In this document: positions 1 through 5,318 of the stretch, piece after piece
Numbering within the stretch: position 1 is the stretch's first letter
Layout: each line of letters begins with the position of its first letter
Assembly (NCBI GenBank): GCA_016210395.1
Contig: JACQUI010000121.1
Span: 1-14,004, forward strand
From: Chloroflexota bacterium
GTDB taxonomy: Bacteria; Chloroflexota; Dehalococcoidia; Lucifugimonadales; JACPCL1
DNA length: 14,004 bases
Direction of reading: 5' to 3'
The notes under the pieces: model-generated
What the model was told of the DNA's origin: nothing
The model's input: the letters and a program-made list of their open reading frames with translations, nothing else
Databases searched by the model: none
Translations under genes and position numbers: made by a program

Positions 1-176
1 GCGGTAATGGTGATGCCCCGCTCCCGCTCCTGGTCCATCCAGTCCATGACCGTATTGCCTTCGTCCACGGAGCCCATCTTGTACGTGCGGCCCGAAGCAA
101 AAAGCACCCGTTCGGTAACGGTAGTCTTGCCGGCGTCAATGTGCGCAATAAACCCTATGTTCCGTATGTTTTCCAT
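1..176 (-). CDS. fusA: Elongation factor G, N-terminal fragment (runs off left edge)
   Basis: EF-G is the ribosomal translocase GTPase. Only the first 58 codons are in the window, read from ATG at 176 leftwards. The start MENIRNIGFIAHIDAGKTT contains the G1 P-loop (AHIDAGKTT, about residues 11-19). The fragment ends at RERGITIT, the switch I/G2 region, as in EF-G. The switch I stretch SVDEGNTVMDW differs slightly from the common VHEGAATMDW but stays within EF-G-type variation. It lies downstream of rpsG in the classic str operon order. Its ribosome-binding site is weak (GTGGGAT just upstream), and a 5-bp hairpin (188-192 with 199-203) sits immediately before it. Family assignment is secure; the rest of the gene is outside the window. 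Confidence 0.96.
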   Translation of the reverse strand, partial: MENIRNIGFIAHIDAGKTTVTERVLFASGRTYKMGSVDEGNTVMDWMDQERERGITIT

Positions 177-380
177 AGATCCCACTTGGCGACGTCTCTC
201 GCCAACCCCACAACTTCTTCCGAAGAGGTAGTGGTATAAGGCCGCCACAGCGTGAGGCGCAAAACGCCCACGCGCAGACGGCTACGATTGTCACACGAGG
301 CCCACTGCCGCCCGTGCCCCGCTCACCAAGAGCGGCGGGCGCCCTTACAGAGCGTTCCTAGGGGAACGGCTGCTCCTCGA
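177..380 (-). other. rpsG-fusA intergenic leader with hairpins
   Basis: This 204-base gap inside the str operon holds no gene that I can support. It contains three short perfect stems: 319-324 with 330-335, 353-358 with 363-368, and 188-192 with 199-203 just before the fusA start. None is followed by a T-run, so these are not convincing intrinsic terminators. They may be RNA structures in the transcript between S7 and EF-G. A role in regulation is only inference. Confidence 0.4.
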
Positions 381-851
381 CTACCAGCGGTAATGGACGA
401 AGGCGCGGTTGGCGTCGGCCATCCGGTGCAGGTCCTCCCGCCGCTTCACGGCCGTGCCTTGCCCTCGCGACGCCTCCAGGAGTTCATGGTAGAGGCGTTC
501 ACCCATTGTTGCCCCGCCTTGAGCGCGAGCCGCGCCGATGAGCCAGCGCATTGCCAGGGCTTCCCGGCGGTCCGCGCGGACCTCCACGGGCACCTGGTAG
601 GTTGCGCCGCCCACCCTGCGCGGCTTCACCTCAAGGATTGGGGTGGCATTGCGCATTGCCTGCTCAAAGACCTCGGGAGCGGGACGGTGCGTCTCCTCCT
701 CCAGTTTGAGCAAGGCATGATAGACGATTCTCTGAGCAGCGGTCTTCTTCCCCTGCATCATGATCCGGTTGATGAAGCGGGCTATCTGATCGTTGCCATA
801 CTTGCGGTCAGGCGCAATGACTCGTTTCTCAGCTCTCCTGCGTCTCGACAT
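381..851 (-). CDS. rpsG: 30S ribosomal protein S7
   Basis: S7 is the primary 16S rRNA-binding protein that organises assembly of the 30S head. The 156-residue product has the expected family length and the signature N-terminus (MSRRRRAEKR, then YGNDQIARFINRIMMQGKK). The internal GGATYQVPVEV and RRALA-type MRWL segments and the C-terminal ANRAFVHYRW are also typical. The ATG at 851 is preceded by AGAGGA at a suitable distance. It starts 18 bases after the rpsL stop, so the two are co-transcribed. No anomaly is visible. Family and start are secure. Confidence 0.98.
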   Translation of the reverse strand: MSRRRRAEKRVIAPDRKYGNDQIARFINRIMMQGKKTAAQRIVYHALLKLEEETHRPAPEVFEQAMRNATPILEVKPRRVGGATYQVPVEVRADRREALAMRWLIGAARAQGGATMGERLYHELLEASRGQGTAVKRREDLHRMADANRAFVHYRW

Positions 852-869
852 ACATTCCTCTTGCGCCTG

Positions 870-1283
870 CTACTTGCTTCGCTTTGCGCCGTATTTGCTC
901 CGGCCCTGCTTGCGGTTTTCCACACCCGTGCTGTCCAGCGTCCCTCGCACCACGTGGTATCGGACGCCCGGCAGATCAGGCACACGCCCCCCGCGAATAA
1001 GCACTACCGAGTGCTCCTGCAACGTATGGCCTTCGCCGGGGATGTAGGCCGTCACCTCGATGCCGTTGGTAAGACGGACGCGCGCGACCTTGCGCAGAGC
1101 CGAGTTCGGCTTCTTGGGCGTGACGGTCTTCACCTGCACGCAGACACCCCGCCGCTGGGGGCAACCCGGACCACGCACCACGCGGTTGCGCAGAGAGTTC
1201 TGCACAAAGCGCAGAGCCGGCGCCTTGGTGCGGTTTTCGCCCTTCACGCGGCCTTTTCTGACCAGTTGATTAATCGTTGGCAT
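870..1283 (-). CDS. rpsL: 30S ribosomal protein S12, with N-terminal insertion
   Basis: S12 lies in the decoding centre and contributes to tRNA selection accuracy. The 137-residue product begins MPTINQLVRKGR and contains the invariant TPKKPNSALRKVARVRLTNG, the EGHTLQEHSVVLIRGGRV loop and RSKYGAKR near the end. It is about 13-14 residues longer than the Escherichia coli type because of an insertion (ALRFVQNSLRNRVVRG) between the N-terminal extension and the CPQRRGVC segment; similar insertions occur in Chloroflexota and some other phyla. The lysines that mutate to give streptomycin resistance (in PKKPNS and near LPGVRY) appear in wild-type context. The ribosome-binding site is weak (GCGAG). 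It is the first gene of the operon, with a promoter 63 bases upstream. Confidence 0.98.
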   Translation of the reverse strand: MPTINQLVRKGRVKGENRTKAPALRFVQNSLRNRVVRGPGCPQRRGVCVQVKTVTPKKPNSALRKVARVRLTNGIEVTAYIPGEGHTLQEHSVVLIRGGRVPDLPGVRYHVVRGTLDSTGVENRKQGRSKYGAKRSK

Positions 1284-1345
1284 ACTGAACTCGCAAGCAA
1301 AAGAGCAATAACAATCTGTCCCGCACTACACGGCGACATTAGGGG

Positions 1346-1374
1346 AGTATACCAACCGCTATCTAGGTTGTCAA
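1346..1374 (-). promoter_or_regulatory. Sigma-70 promoter of the str operon (rpsL-rpsG-fusA)
   Basis: Read on the minus strand there is a perfect -35 TTGACA (1374-1369), a 17-base spacer, and -10 TATACT (1351-1346) preceded by TGG, an extended -10. Transcription would start near 1339, giving a leader of about 55 bases before the rpsL ATG. This is the strongest promoter in the window, as expected for ribosomal proteins. Confidence 0.88.
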
Positions 1375-1399
1375 GGAAAATTTCTCTCCCCACATCTTC

Positions 1400-1428
1400 T
1401 TTACTTCCTGCCTGCATGGCCGTAGACT
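1400..1428 (+). promoter_or_regulatory. Probable promoter of rplS, divergent from the str promoter
   Basis: A -35-like TTTACT (1400-1405) is followed after 17 bases by TAGACT (1423-1428). Transcription would start near 1435, about 50 bases before the L19 ATG. The two divergent -35 boxes are about 25 bases apart. Both boxes deviate from consensus, so this is less certain than the str promoter. Confidence 0.5.
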
Positions 1429-1483
1429 ATACCAGTTGGACTCCTCTCGGACTCCTCCCAAACCTATCTGTCGAGGCTGCCCC

Positions 1484-1963
1484 ATGACGGATCTCAGAAC
1501 GCTCATGCCGGTTACCCGCAATCCCAAGGTAGAAGAATTCCGCTCGGGCGATACCGTCCGGGTAAACTTGAAGGTCATCGAAGGCAATCGCGAACGAACG
1601 CAAACGCTGGAAGGCGTCGTTATCCGCCAGCACCGCGGAGGCGCAGGCGCTACCTTCACCATCCGGCGCGTGACCCGTGGCGTGGGCATGGAGCTGACCT
1701 ACCTGGTCAACTCCCCCCGGCTAGAAACGGTGCAAGTCGTGCGGCGTGGCCGCGTCCGGCGCGCGCGCCTCTACTACCTGCGTGGCCTCTTCGGCAAGGC
1801 CGCCCGCATCAAGGGCGAGCGAGTTGCCCAGCGAGGCATGGCTGCGGCTGTGGCGGATGATGCCGCGCCGGAAGCCACCGAGGCGGAGGCTGTGGCGGCA
1901 GAGGCCGAAGCTCAGCCCCCTCCTGAGGCTCCCACAGCGGCCGCCCCTGCCTCCGGCGCTTAG
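1484..1963 (+). CDS. rplS: 50S ribosomal protein L19 with Ala/Glu/Pro C-terminal tail
   Basis: L19 sits at the interface of the ribosomal subunits. The start chosen is ATG at 1484, which has GAGG eight bases upstream; an in-frame ATG at 1436 would add 16 residues unlike the family. The core includes FRSGDTVRVNLKVIEGNRER, LEGVVIRQHRGG, TFTIRRV and VRRGRVRRARLYYLR. The family is normally about 115 residues. This one has 159, because residues from about 119 on form a low-complexity tail rich in Ala, Glu and Pro, probably disordered. rplS is usually in rpsP-rimM-trmD-rplS; here it stands alone with its own promoter and terminator. The stop codon lies in a 6-bp hairpin (1954-1968). Confidence 0.96.
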   Translation: MTDLRTLMPVTRNPKVEEFRSGDTVRVNLKVIEGNRERTQTLEGVVIRQHRGGAGATFTIRRVTRGVGMELTYLVNSPRLETVQVVRRGRVRRARLYYLRGLFGKAARIKGERVAQRGMAAAVADDAAPEATEAEAVAAEAEAQPPPEAPTAAAPASGA

Positions 1964-1986
1964 CGCCGCTGCTCGTGCACTCCCAG

Positions 1987-2012
1987 CGCCTCCCTCAACA
2001 GGAGGCGTTTTT
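1987..2012 (+). terminator. Intrinsic terminator after rplS
   Basis: A 7-bp stem, CGCCTCC (1987-1993) with GGAGGCG (2001-2007), has a 7-base loop and is followed at once by five T residues (2008-2012). It starts 24 bases after the L19 stop codon, so it ends the rplS transcript. Confidence 0.85.
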
Positions 2013-2072
2013 CGTATTCCTCAAGTCCGGCAGCCCCAAGGTCTTTCGGTGTTCGGATGCAAGAGGGAGTTC

Positions 2073-2131
2073 CCGTTCGCCCTGAGCTTGTCGAAGAGGA
2101 CTTCGTGGTTCGACGAGCTCACCACGAACGG
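2073..2131. repeat. Imperfect inverted repeat of the CTGAGCTTGTCGAA type
   Basis: The left arm starts CCGTTCGCCCTGAGCTTGTC at 2073. The right arm, read on the minus strand from 2131, starts CCGTTCGTGGTGAGCTCGTC. The arms match except at the three bases after CCGTTCG and one base in the middle. The right arm alone can also fold (2102-2109 with 2121-2128). The core resembles a dispersed repeat found between genes in many environmental bacteria. It lies between rplS and the glutaredoxin-like gene; the rest of 2013-2176 shows nothing else. Confidence 0.65.
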
Positions 2132-2176
2132 AGGTGTGCTCCTGGCCGATGAGCCTGCCACCGAAACAGTTGCTCT

Positions 2177-2205
2177 TTGCCTTTCGACCCCTATCGGCCT
2201 ACAAT
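2177..2205 (+). promoter_or_regulatory. Probable promoter of the glutaredoxin-like gene
   Basis: TTGCCT (2177-2182), a 17-base spacer, and TACAAT (2200-2205). The predicted start near 2212 leaves a leader of about 24 bases that contains the GGAGGA ribosome-binding site. Confidence 0.6.
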
Positions 2206-2235
2206 GGCCGCTGAACACATGGTTGGAGGAACGCC

Positions 2236-2472
2236 TTGACCCAAGAGACCGCTACCATCGTCGTCTACACCCACCCGGACTGCCAGGGCTGTGACATGGT
2301 CCTCGACGACCTGGACCGCCGGGGCGTCCGCTACCGGCAAATAGACGTCACCACAACCCCAGGCGCCGTAGAAGCGCTGCTGAAGCTCACCGACGGGCAG
2401 CGCGTGACGCCTGTCGTCGTGGACGGCGACAAGGTTTCTATAGGCTACCGGGGCATCGGCTGCACGTTTTAG
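2236..2472 (+). CDS. Small glutaredoxin-like (thioredoxin-fold) protein
   Basis: The 78-residue product has a thioredoxin-fold layout: a first strand (IVVYTH), the redox motif C16-Q-G-C19, a helix, a second strand (YRQIDVTT), and the cis-proline motif VTPVVVDGD (Pro59). Glutaredoxins of this size carry out thiol-disulfide exchange in the cytoplasm. The start is TTG at 2236, because GGAGGA (2225-2230) lies five bases before it and the overlapping ATG at 2219 is in another frame and stops at once. The protein ends GYRGIGCTF, without the usual last helix; Cys76, three residues from the end, could be an extra redox cysteine. It has its own promoter and no partner gene. The fold is well supported; the substrate is unknown. 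Confidence 0.8.
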   Translation: MTQETATIVVYTHPDCQGCDMVLDDLDRRGVRYRQIDVTTTPGAVEALLKLTDGQRVTPVVVDGDKVSIGYRGIGCTF

Positions 2473-2807
2473 GCAGGCCTTTCGGATGGGTTCAATGGCG
2501 CGATACGGTCCCAAGAGGTCAGCGAGACGCACCGTTATCCTGCCGAAGCCCTGAGCGCAGCGAACGGGGAGGTGGTCAAATACCTCCGCTCTGGTGACGT
2601 CCCGACTCGCGAAGAATCCCCTACGACGAATCGCCTCTCGCAGGGCCACGGTCCGACTACGTCGCGAGTCCACGATAACGTCGGGACGGTGGCCCTGCGC
2701 TCGCATACCCAAAAGCCCTTTGCCCAGGAACATCGAAAGACCTGGACGCCTCCCCCTCTCCAAAGCCCCTTCCTTGTCGCAAGGCGATTGTATATAATGG
2801 CACAAGT
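2473..2807. other. Gene-free stretch with overlapping inverted repeats
   Basis: I see no credible coding region here. A 6-bp hairpin (2568-2573 with 2582-2587) follows a degenerate CCCTGAGCGCAGCGAA repeat core. Three longer inverted pairs come next: 2598-2606 with 2680-2688 (9 bp), 2604-2611 with 2663-2670 (8 bp), and 2640-2649 with 2689-2698 (10 bp). The third crosses the first, so they could not all form as one simple hairpin. The right end carries the tRNA promoter. Confidence 0.55.
2770..2798 (+). promoter_or_regulatory. Promoter of tRNA-Asp
   Basis: A perfect -10 TATAAT (2793-2798) lies ten bases before the mature 5' end of the tRNA, so transcription probably begins within a few bases of it. 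The -35 region at 17-base spacing (TTCCTT, 2770-2775) is poor; TTGTCG at 2774-2779 is closer to consensus but only 13 bases away. Confidence 0.6.
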
Positions 2808-2886
2808 GGCCCGGTGGTGTAGCCTGGTTTAACACGCGGCCCTGTCAAGGCCGAGATCGTGGGTTCAAATCCCATCCGGGTCGCCA
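2808..2886 (+). tRNA. tRNA-Asp (anticodon GTC), CCA encoded
   Basis: All four arms can be drawn. The acceptor stem is GGCCCGG (2808-2814) with CCGGGTC (one G-U pair). The D stem is GTGT with ACAC. The anticodon stem is CGGCC with GGCCG around loop CTGTCAA, giving anticodon GTC. The T arm has loop TTCAAAT. The discriminator base is G, the identity base expected for tRNA-Asp, and CCA is encoded (2884-2886). I found no second copy of the 3' end nearby, so there is no sign of an integrated element using it as an attachment site. Confidence 0.97.
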
Positions 2887-2970
2887 TGCACTTGCCCCTC
2901 TTCCTGGCTGTCAGCTAGCACCCTTCTTCCCCCAGCTTCTCCGGCACGTTCCCTTCTGGCTTTTTCGTGT

Positions 2971-3020
2971 GTCCCCCTCCCGTAGGGGCGAAGCATGCCT
3001 CGCCCCTACGGGAAGGGGAC
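2971..3020. repeat. Near-perfect 50-base palindrome, GTAGGGGC family
   Basis: Two 21-base arms (2971-2991 and 3000-3020) match with one mismatch around an 8-base centre containing GCATGC. The core GTAGGGGCG...CGCCCCTAC is shared with palindromes elsewhere in this window. It lies between tRNA-Asp and ruvB. It has no T-run, so it is better seen as a dispersed repeat than as a terminator. Confidence 0.8.
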
Positions 3021-3080
3021 ACGGAGTCTTCCCATTCCAGCCGCTCAACGGTGCAGCCGCTTCTTTCCCCCGTAGCGGCG

Positions 3081-3089
3081 TGGTATCAT
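3081..3089 (+). promoter_or_regulatory. Possible extended -10 promoter of ruvB
   Basis: TGGTATCAT gives an extended -10 (TGn plus TATCAT, 3084-3089). There is no clear -35. Transcription would start near 3096, about 27 bases before the ruvB ATG. Confidence 0.4.
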
Positions 3090-3122
3090 TCCTGCGTCAG
3101 ATGAACATACGTGCGATGCATC

Positions 3123-4166
3123 ATGGCTGACCGGCTCGTCGCGGGGCAGGGGCGTGAGGAAGACGCCACCCTGGATAACAGTTTGCGCCCCCGCAAGCTG
3201 GCGGATTTCGTCGGCCAGGGCGCGGTGAAAGAGAACCTGAGCATCGCCATGCAGGCGGCCATGCAGCGGGGTGAGCCGCTGGACCACGTCCTCTTCTATG
3301 GCCCGCCGGGCCTTGGCAAGACGACCCTCGCCAGCGTCATCGCTGCGGAGATGGGGGTCAACATCAAGGTCACGTCAGGGCCCGCCATCGAGCGGGCCGG
3401 CGACATGGCCGCCATCATCACGGGCCTACGCGCTCACGACCTCCTGTTCATTGACGAGATCCATCGCCTGAACCGCGCGGTGGAAGAGGTCCTCTACCCC
3501 GCTATGGAGGACTTCTTCCTCTCGTGGGTCATGGGCAAGGGCCTGGGCGCGCGCACCATCAACCTCAAAGTGCCGCCGTTTACGCTGGCGGGCGCAACGA
3601 CTCGTTTCGCGGCAGTCGCTGCGCCCCTGCGCAGCCGTTTCGGCATGGTGTACCGGCTGGACTTCTACGACCAGCAGGCCATCCAGACCCTGCTGCGGCG
3701 CTCCGCCTCGATCTTCGGCGTCACCATTGCGGCCGATGGCGTCGAGGAGATCGCGAGGCGCTCTCGCGGCACGCCCCGCATCGCCAACAGGCTGCTGAAA
3801 CGTGTGCGCGACTACGCCCAGGTCGTCGCCGATGGGACCATTACCGGCGATGTTGCGAAGAAGGCGCTCAGCATGCTGGAGATTGACCGGCTGGGCCTGG
3901 ACCAGGTTGACCATCGCGTGCTGAACGCTATTGTGGAGAAATACGATGGCGGGCCCGTGGGCCTGGAGACCATTGCCGCCTCCATCAACGAAGAGGCCGA
4001 TACCATCATGGACGTGTACGAGCCGTACCTGATGCAGCTTGGCTTTCTGGCGCGGACGCCCCGGGGCCGTGTGGCGACGCGCCTTGCCTACCAGCACCTG
4101 GGCGTGCCCTATAAGGAGCAGCCCGCGGCGGCTCAGGCGAGCCTCTGGCAGGAGAAGGAAGCGTAG
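3123..4166 (+). CDS. ruvB: Holliday junction branch migration ATPase RuvB
   Basis: RuvB is the hexameric AAA+ motor that works with RuvA to drive branch migration during recombination and repair. The 347-residue product has the full layout: linker LDNSLRPRKLADFVGQ, Walker A GPPGLGKT (60-67), Walker B LFIDEIH (108-114), sensor 1 GATTR (157-161), arginine-finger segment PLRSRFG (168-174), sensor 2 RGTPRIANRLL (215-225), and a C-terminal winged helix (about 255-330). The start is ATG at 3123, because homologues begin close to RLV; GTG at 3111 in the same frame is an alternative. No Shine-Dalgarno sequence precedes either. ruvA and ruvC are not adjacent. A GC-rich 8-bp hairpin follows at 4202-4220. 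Confidence 0.97.
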   Translation: MADRLVAGQGREEDATLDNSLRPRKLADFVGQGAVKENLSIAMQAAMQRGEPLDHVLFYGPPGLGKTTLASVIAAEMGVNIKVTSGPAIERAGDMAAIITGLRAHDLLFIDEIHRLNRAVEEVLYPAMEDFFLSWVMGKGLGARTINLKVPPFTLAGATTRFAAVAAPLRSRFGMVYRLDFYDQQAIQTLLRRSASIFGVTIAADGVEEIARRSRGTPRIANRLLKRVRDYAQVVADGTITGDVAKKALSMLEIDRLGLDQVDHRVLNAIVEKYDGGPVGLETIAASINEEADTIMDVYEPYLMQLGFLARTPRGRVATRLAYQHLGVPYKEQPAAAQASLWQEKEA

Positions 4167-4201
4167 GGCGGCGCTCCACAGCTCCCTATGGAACGCAGAA
4201 C

Positions 4202-4220
4202 GGGCGCGGAAACCGCGCCC
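4202..4220 (+). terminator. GC-rich hairpin after ruvB, possible terminator
   Basis: A perfect 8-bp stem, GGGCGCGG (4202-4209) with CCGCGCCC (4213-4220), has an AAA loop and lies 36 bases after the ruvB stop. There is no T-run, so termination here is only possible, not shown. Confidence 0.4.
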
Positions 4221-4284
4221 CCACCGCATATGCGCCGTCAGCCCCGTGGCCCCGTATGTCCGTATGTCCGCGTGTTCCCCCCCA

Positions 4285-4313
4285 TTGACACACCCCTGCC
4301 GCCTGCCTACTAT
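4285..4313 (+). promoter_or_regulatory. Promoter of the gamma-carbonic-anhydrase-like gene
   Basis: A perfect -35 TTGACA (4285-4290), a 17-base spacer, and -10 TACTAT (4308-4313). The predicted start near 4320 gives a leader of about 36 bases, so this gene is expressed independently of ruvB. Confidence 0.75.
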
Positions 4314-4355
4314 GGGGCCACTTTGCCCGCCTACACCTAGCCCGCGAGGTGGCCC

Positions 4356-4895
4356 GTGCTCTTCTCCATTGACGGCCTCACCCCCAAGGTCCACGAGTCC
4401 GCATTCATCGCGCCCAACGCCGTCCTCATCGGCGACGTGGAGGTGCACGCCAACGCCAGCGTCTGGTTCAACTGCGTCCTCCGTGGCGACGCCGGCAAGA
4501 TCGTCATCGGCGAAGGGACCAACGTCCAGGACGGCTCCGTCATCCACGAGGAGACGCTCATCGGCAAGAACTGCGTCGTGGCGCACCTGTGCCTGGTGCA
4601 CCGCTGCAAGGTGGGCGACAACGTCATTATAGGCAACGGCGCGCTGGTCTTTGGGCCCCTGGAGATCGGCGAGGGCGCGGTGATCGCCGCCGGTTCCGTG
4701 CTCACGCCCGGCACCAACGTGCCGGCCAACATGATGGCCCTGGGCGTCCCGGCCAAGCCGGCGAGAGAGGCCACCGCCGAGCACCACCAGATGACGGCGC
4801 GCCTGGCGGCCAGCTACAACCGCAACCGGGGCCGCTACCTGCAGGGCCTCAAACCGGTCGGCGACTGGAACGAATGGCTAAAAGGCGGGAAGTAG
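4356..4895 (+). CDS. Gamma-carbonic-anhydrase-like hexapeptide-repeat protein
   Basis: The 179-residue protein is a left-handed beta-helix of hexapeptide repeats (IGEGTNVQDG, IGKNCVVAH, VGDNVIIGNG, IGEGAVIAAG) followed by a C-terminal helix. The three histidines that bind metal in gamma-class carbonic anhydrases are in place: H64 (SVIH), H77 (VVAH) and H82 (LVH), with the family's spacing of five between the last two. Arg43/Asp45 and Gln58/Asp59 also match conserved positions. Many members of this family have no proven carbonic anhydrase activity, so CO2 hydration is possible rather than shown. The start is GTG at 4356, with GAGGTGG five bases upstream. It stands alone; no carnitine or phenylacetate genes are nearby. 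Confidence 0.88.
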   Translation: MLFSIDGLTPKVHESAFIAPNAVLIGDVEVHANASVWFNCVLRGDAGKIVIGEGTNVQDGSVIHEETLIGKNCVVAHLCLVHRCKVGDNVIIGNGALVFGPLEIGEGAVIAAGSVLTPGTNVPANMMALGVPAKPAREATAEHHQMTARLAASYNRNRGRYLQGLKPVGDWNEWLKGGK

Positions 4896-5252
4896 CCGTC
4901 AGCGCAGCGTCCCTGCCCATGTCCCGTGGGGGCGCAAGAGCCTTGCCCCCGATCCGTAGGGGCAGACCCGCGTGTCTGCCCCGTCCTCTAGGTAGGCGGA
5001 CACATCGGTCCGTTCCTACGAACACCCAGCGGCCATGTCCCCTGGTTTTGCTACAAACTAGCGTCAGCCGTCCCATCACAGGGGTAACTATGTCATGCTA
5101 GAGTGCGGTGGTCAAAAACGCCCAACAGCATATGCGGTTGCCTCGCGAAGCATCCCTCACCCGTTTCGCCCTCGCGCAAAGGGCTGCGGCAGCAGCCCGC
5201 GCACCACTGCTGCCTGAACGATGTTCATCCCAAAAGGGTCCGAAGGAAAAGC
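4896..5252. other. Gene-free stretch with hairpin cluster
   Basis: No coding region is supported. The first part (4928-5019) carries three consecutive hairpins described separately. Further right is a perfect 7-bp hairpin (5181-5187 with 5192-5198). Nothing else stands out before the greA terminator. Confidence 0.5.
4928..5019. repeat. Cluster of three palindromic units, partly GTAGG-ended
   Basis: Three inverted units stand in a row. 4928-4950 is an imperfect G5/C5 stem. 4959-4967 with 4974-4982 is a perfect 9-bp stem (GGGGCAGAC) preceded by GTA, as in the GTAGGGGC family. 4992-5001 with 5008-5019 is a stem with GTAGG and CCTAC ends and a 2-base bulge. The arrangement is like clustered REP elements. 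Confidence 0.65.
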
Positions 5253-5285
5253 AAAAGCTGGCCCGCCATCGGCGGGCCAGCTTTT
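5253..5285 (-). terminator. Strong terminator of the greA-like gene (bidirectional)
   Basis: A perfect 15-bp stem (5253-5267 with 5271-5285) has a 3-base ATC loop. On the minus strand it ends in TTTT, then GC, then TTTT. On the plus strand it also ends in T residues (5282-5286), so it can work in both directions. It lies 33 bases after the greA-like stop codon. Confidence 0.88.
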
Positions 5286-5318
5286 TACTTGAGCTGCTTT
5301 TGGGATCGCCTGGGTTTT

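Noticed and set aside
252..1487. 411-codon plus-strand open frame
   Set aside because: It is antisense to rpsG and rpsL, which are unmistakable; the translation has no family features.
2191..2835. 214-codon minus-strand open frame over the glutaredoxin-like gene and tRNA
   Set aside because: It overlaps the antisense of a gene with a good fold, a repeat-rich gap and a tRNA; no ribosome-binding site or recognisable protein.
2862..2886. Possible attachment site at the tRNA-Asp 3' end
   Set aside because: No second copy of the tRNA end and no integrase gene in the window; the recombinase-like domain at 5838-6137 has no catalytic part.
3426..4787. 453-codon minus-strand open frame
   Set aside because: It is the complement of ruvB and the gamma-carbonic-anhydrase-like gene in GC-rich DNA; the translation is low-complexity and unlike any family.
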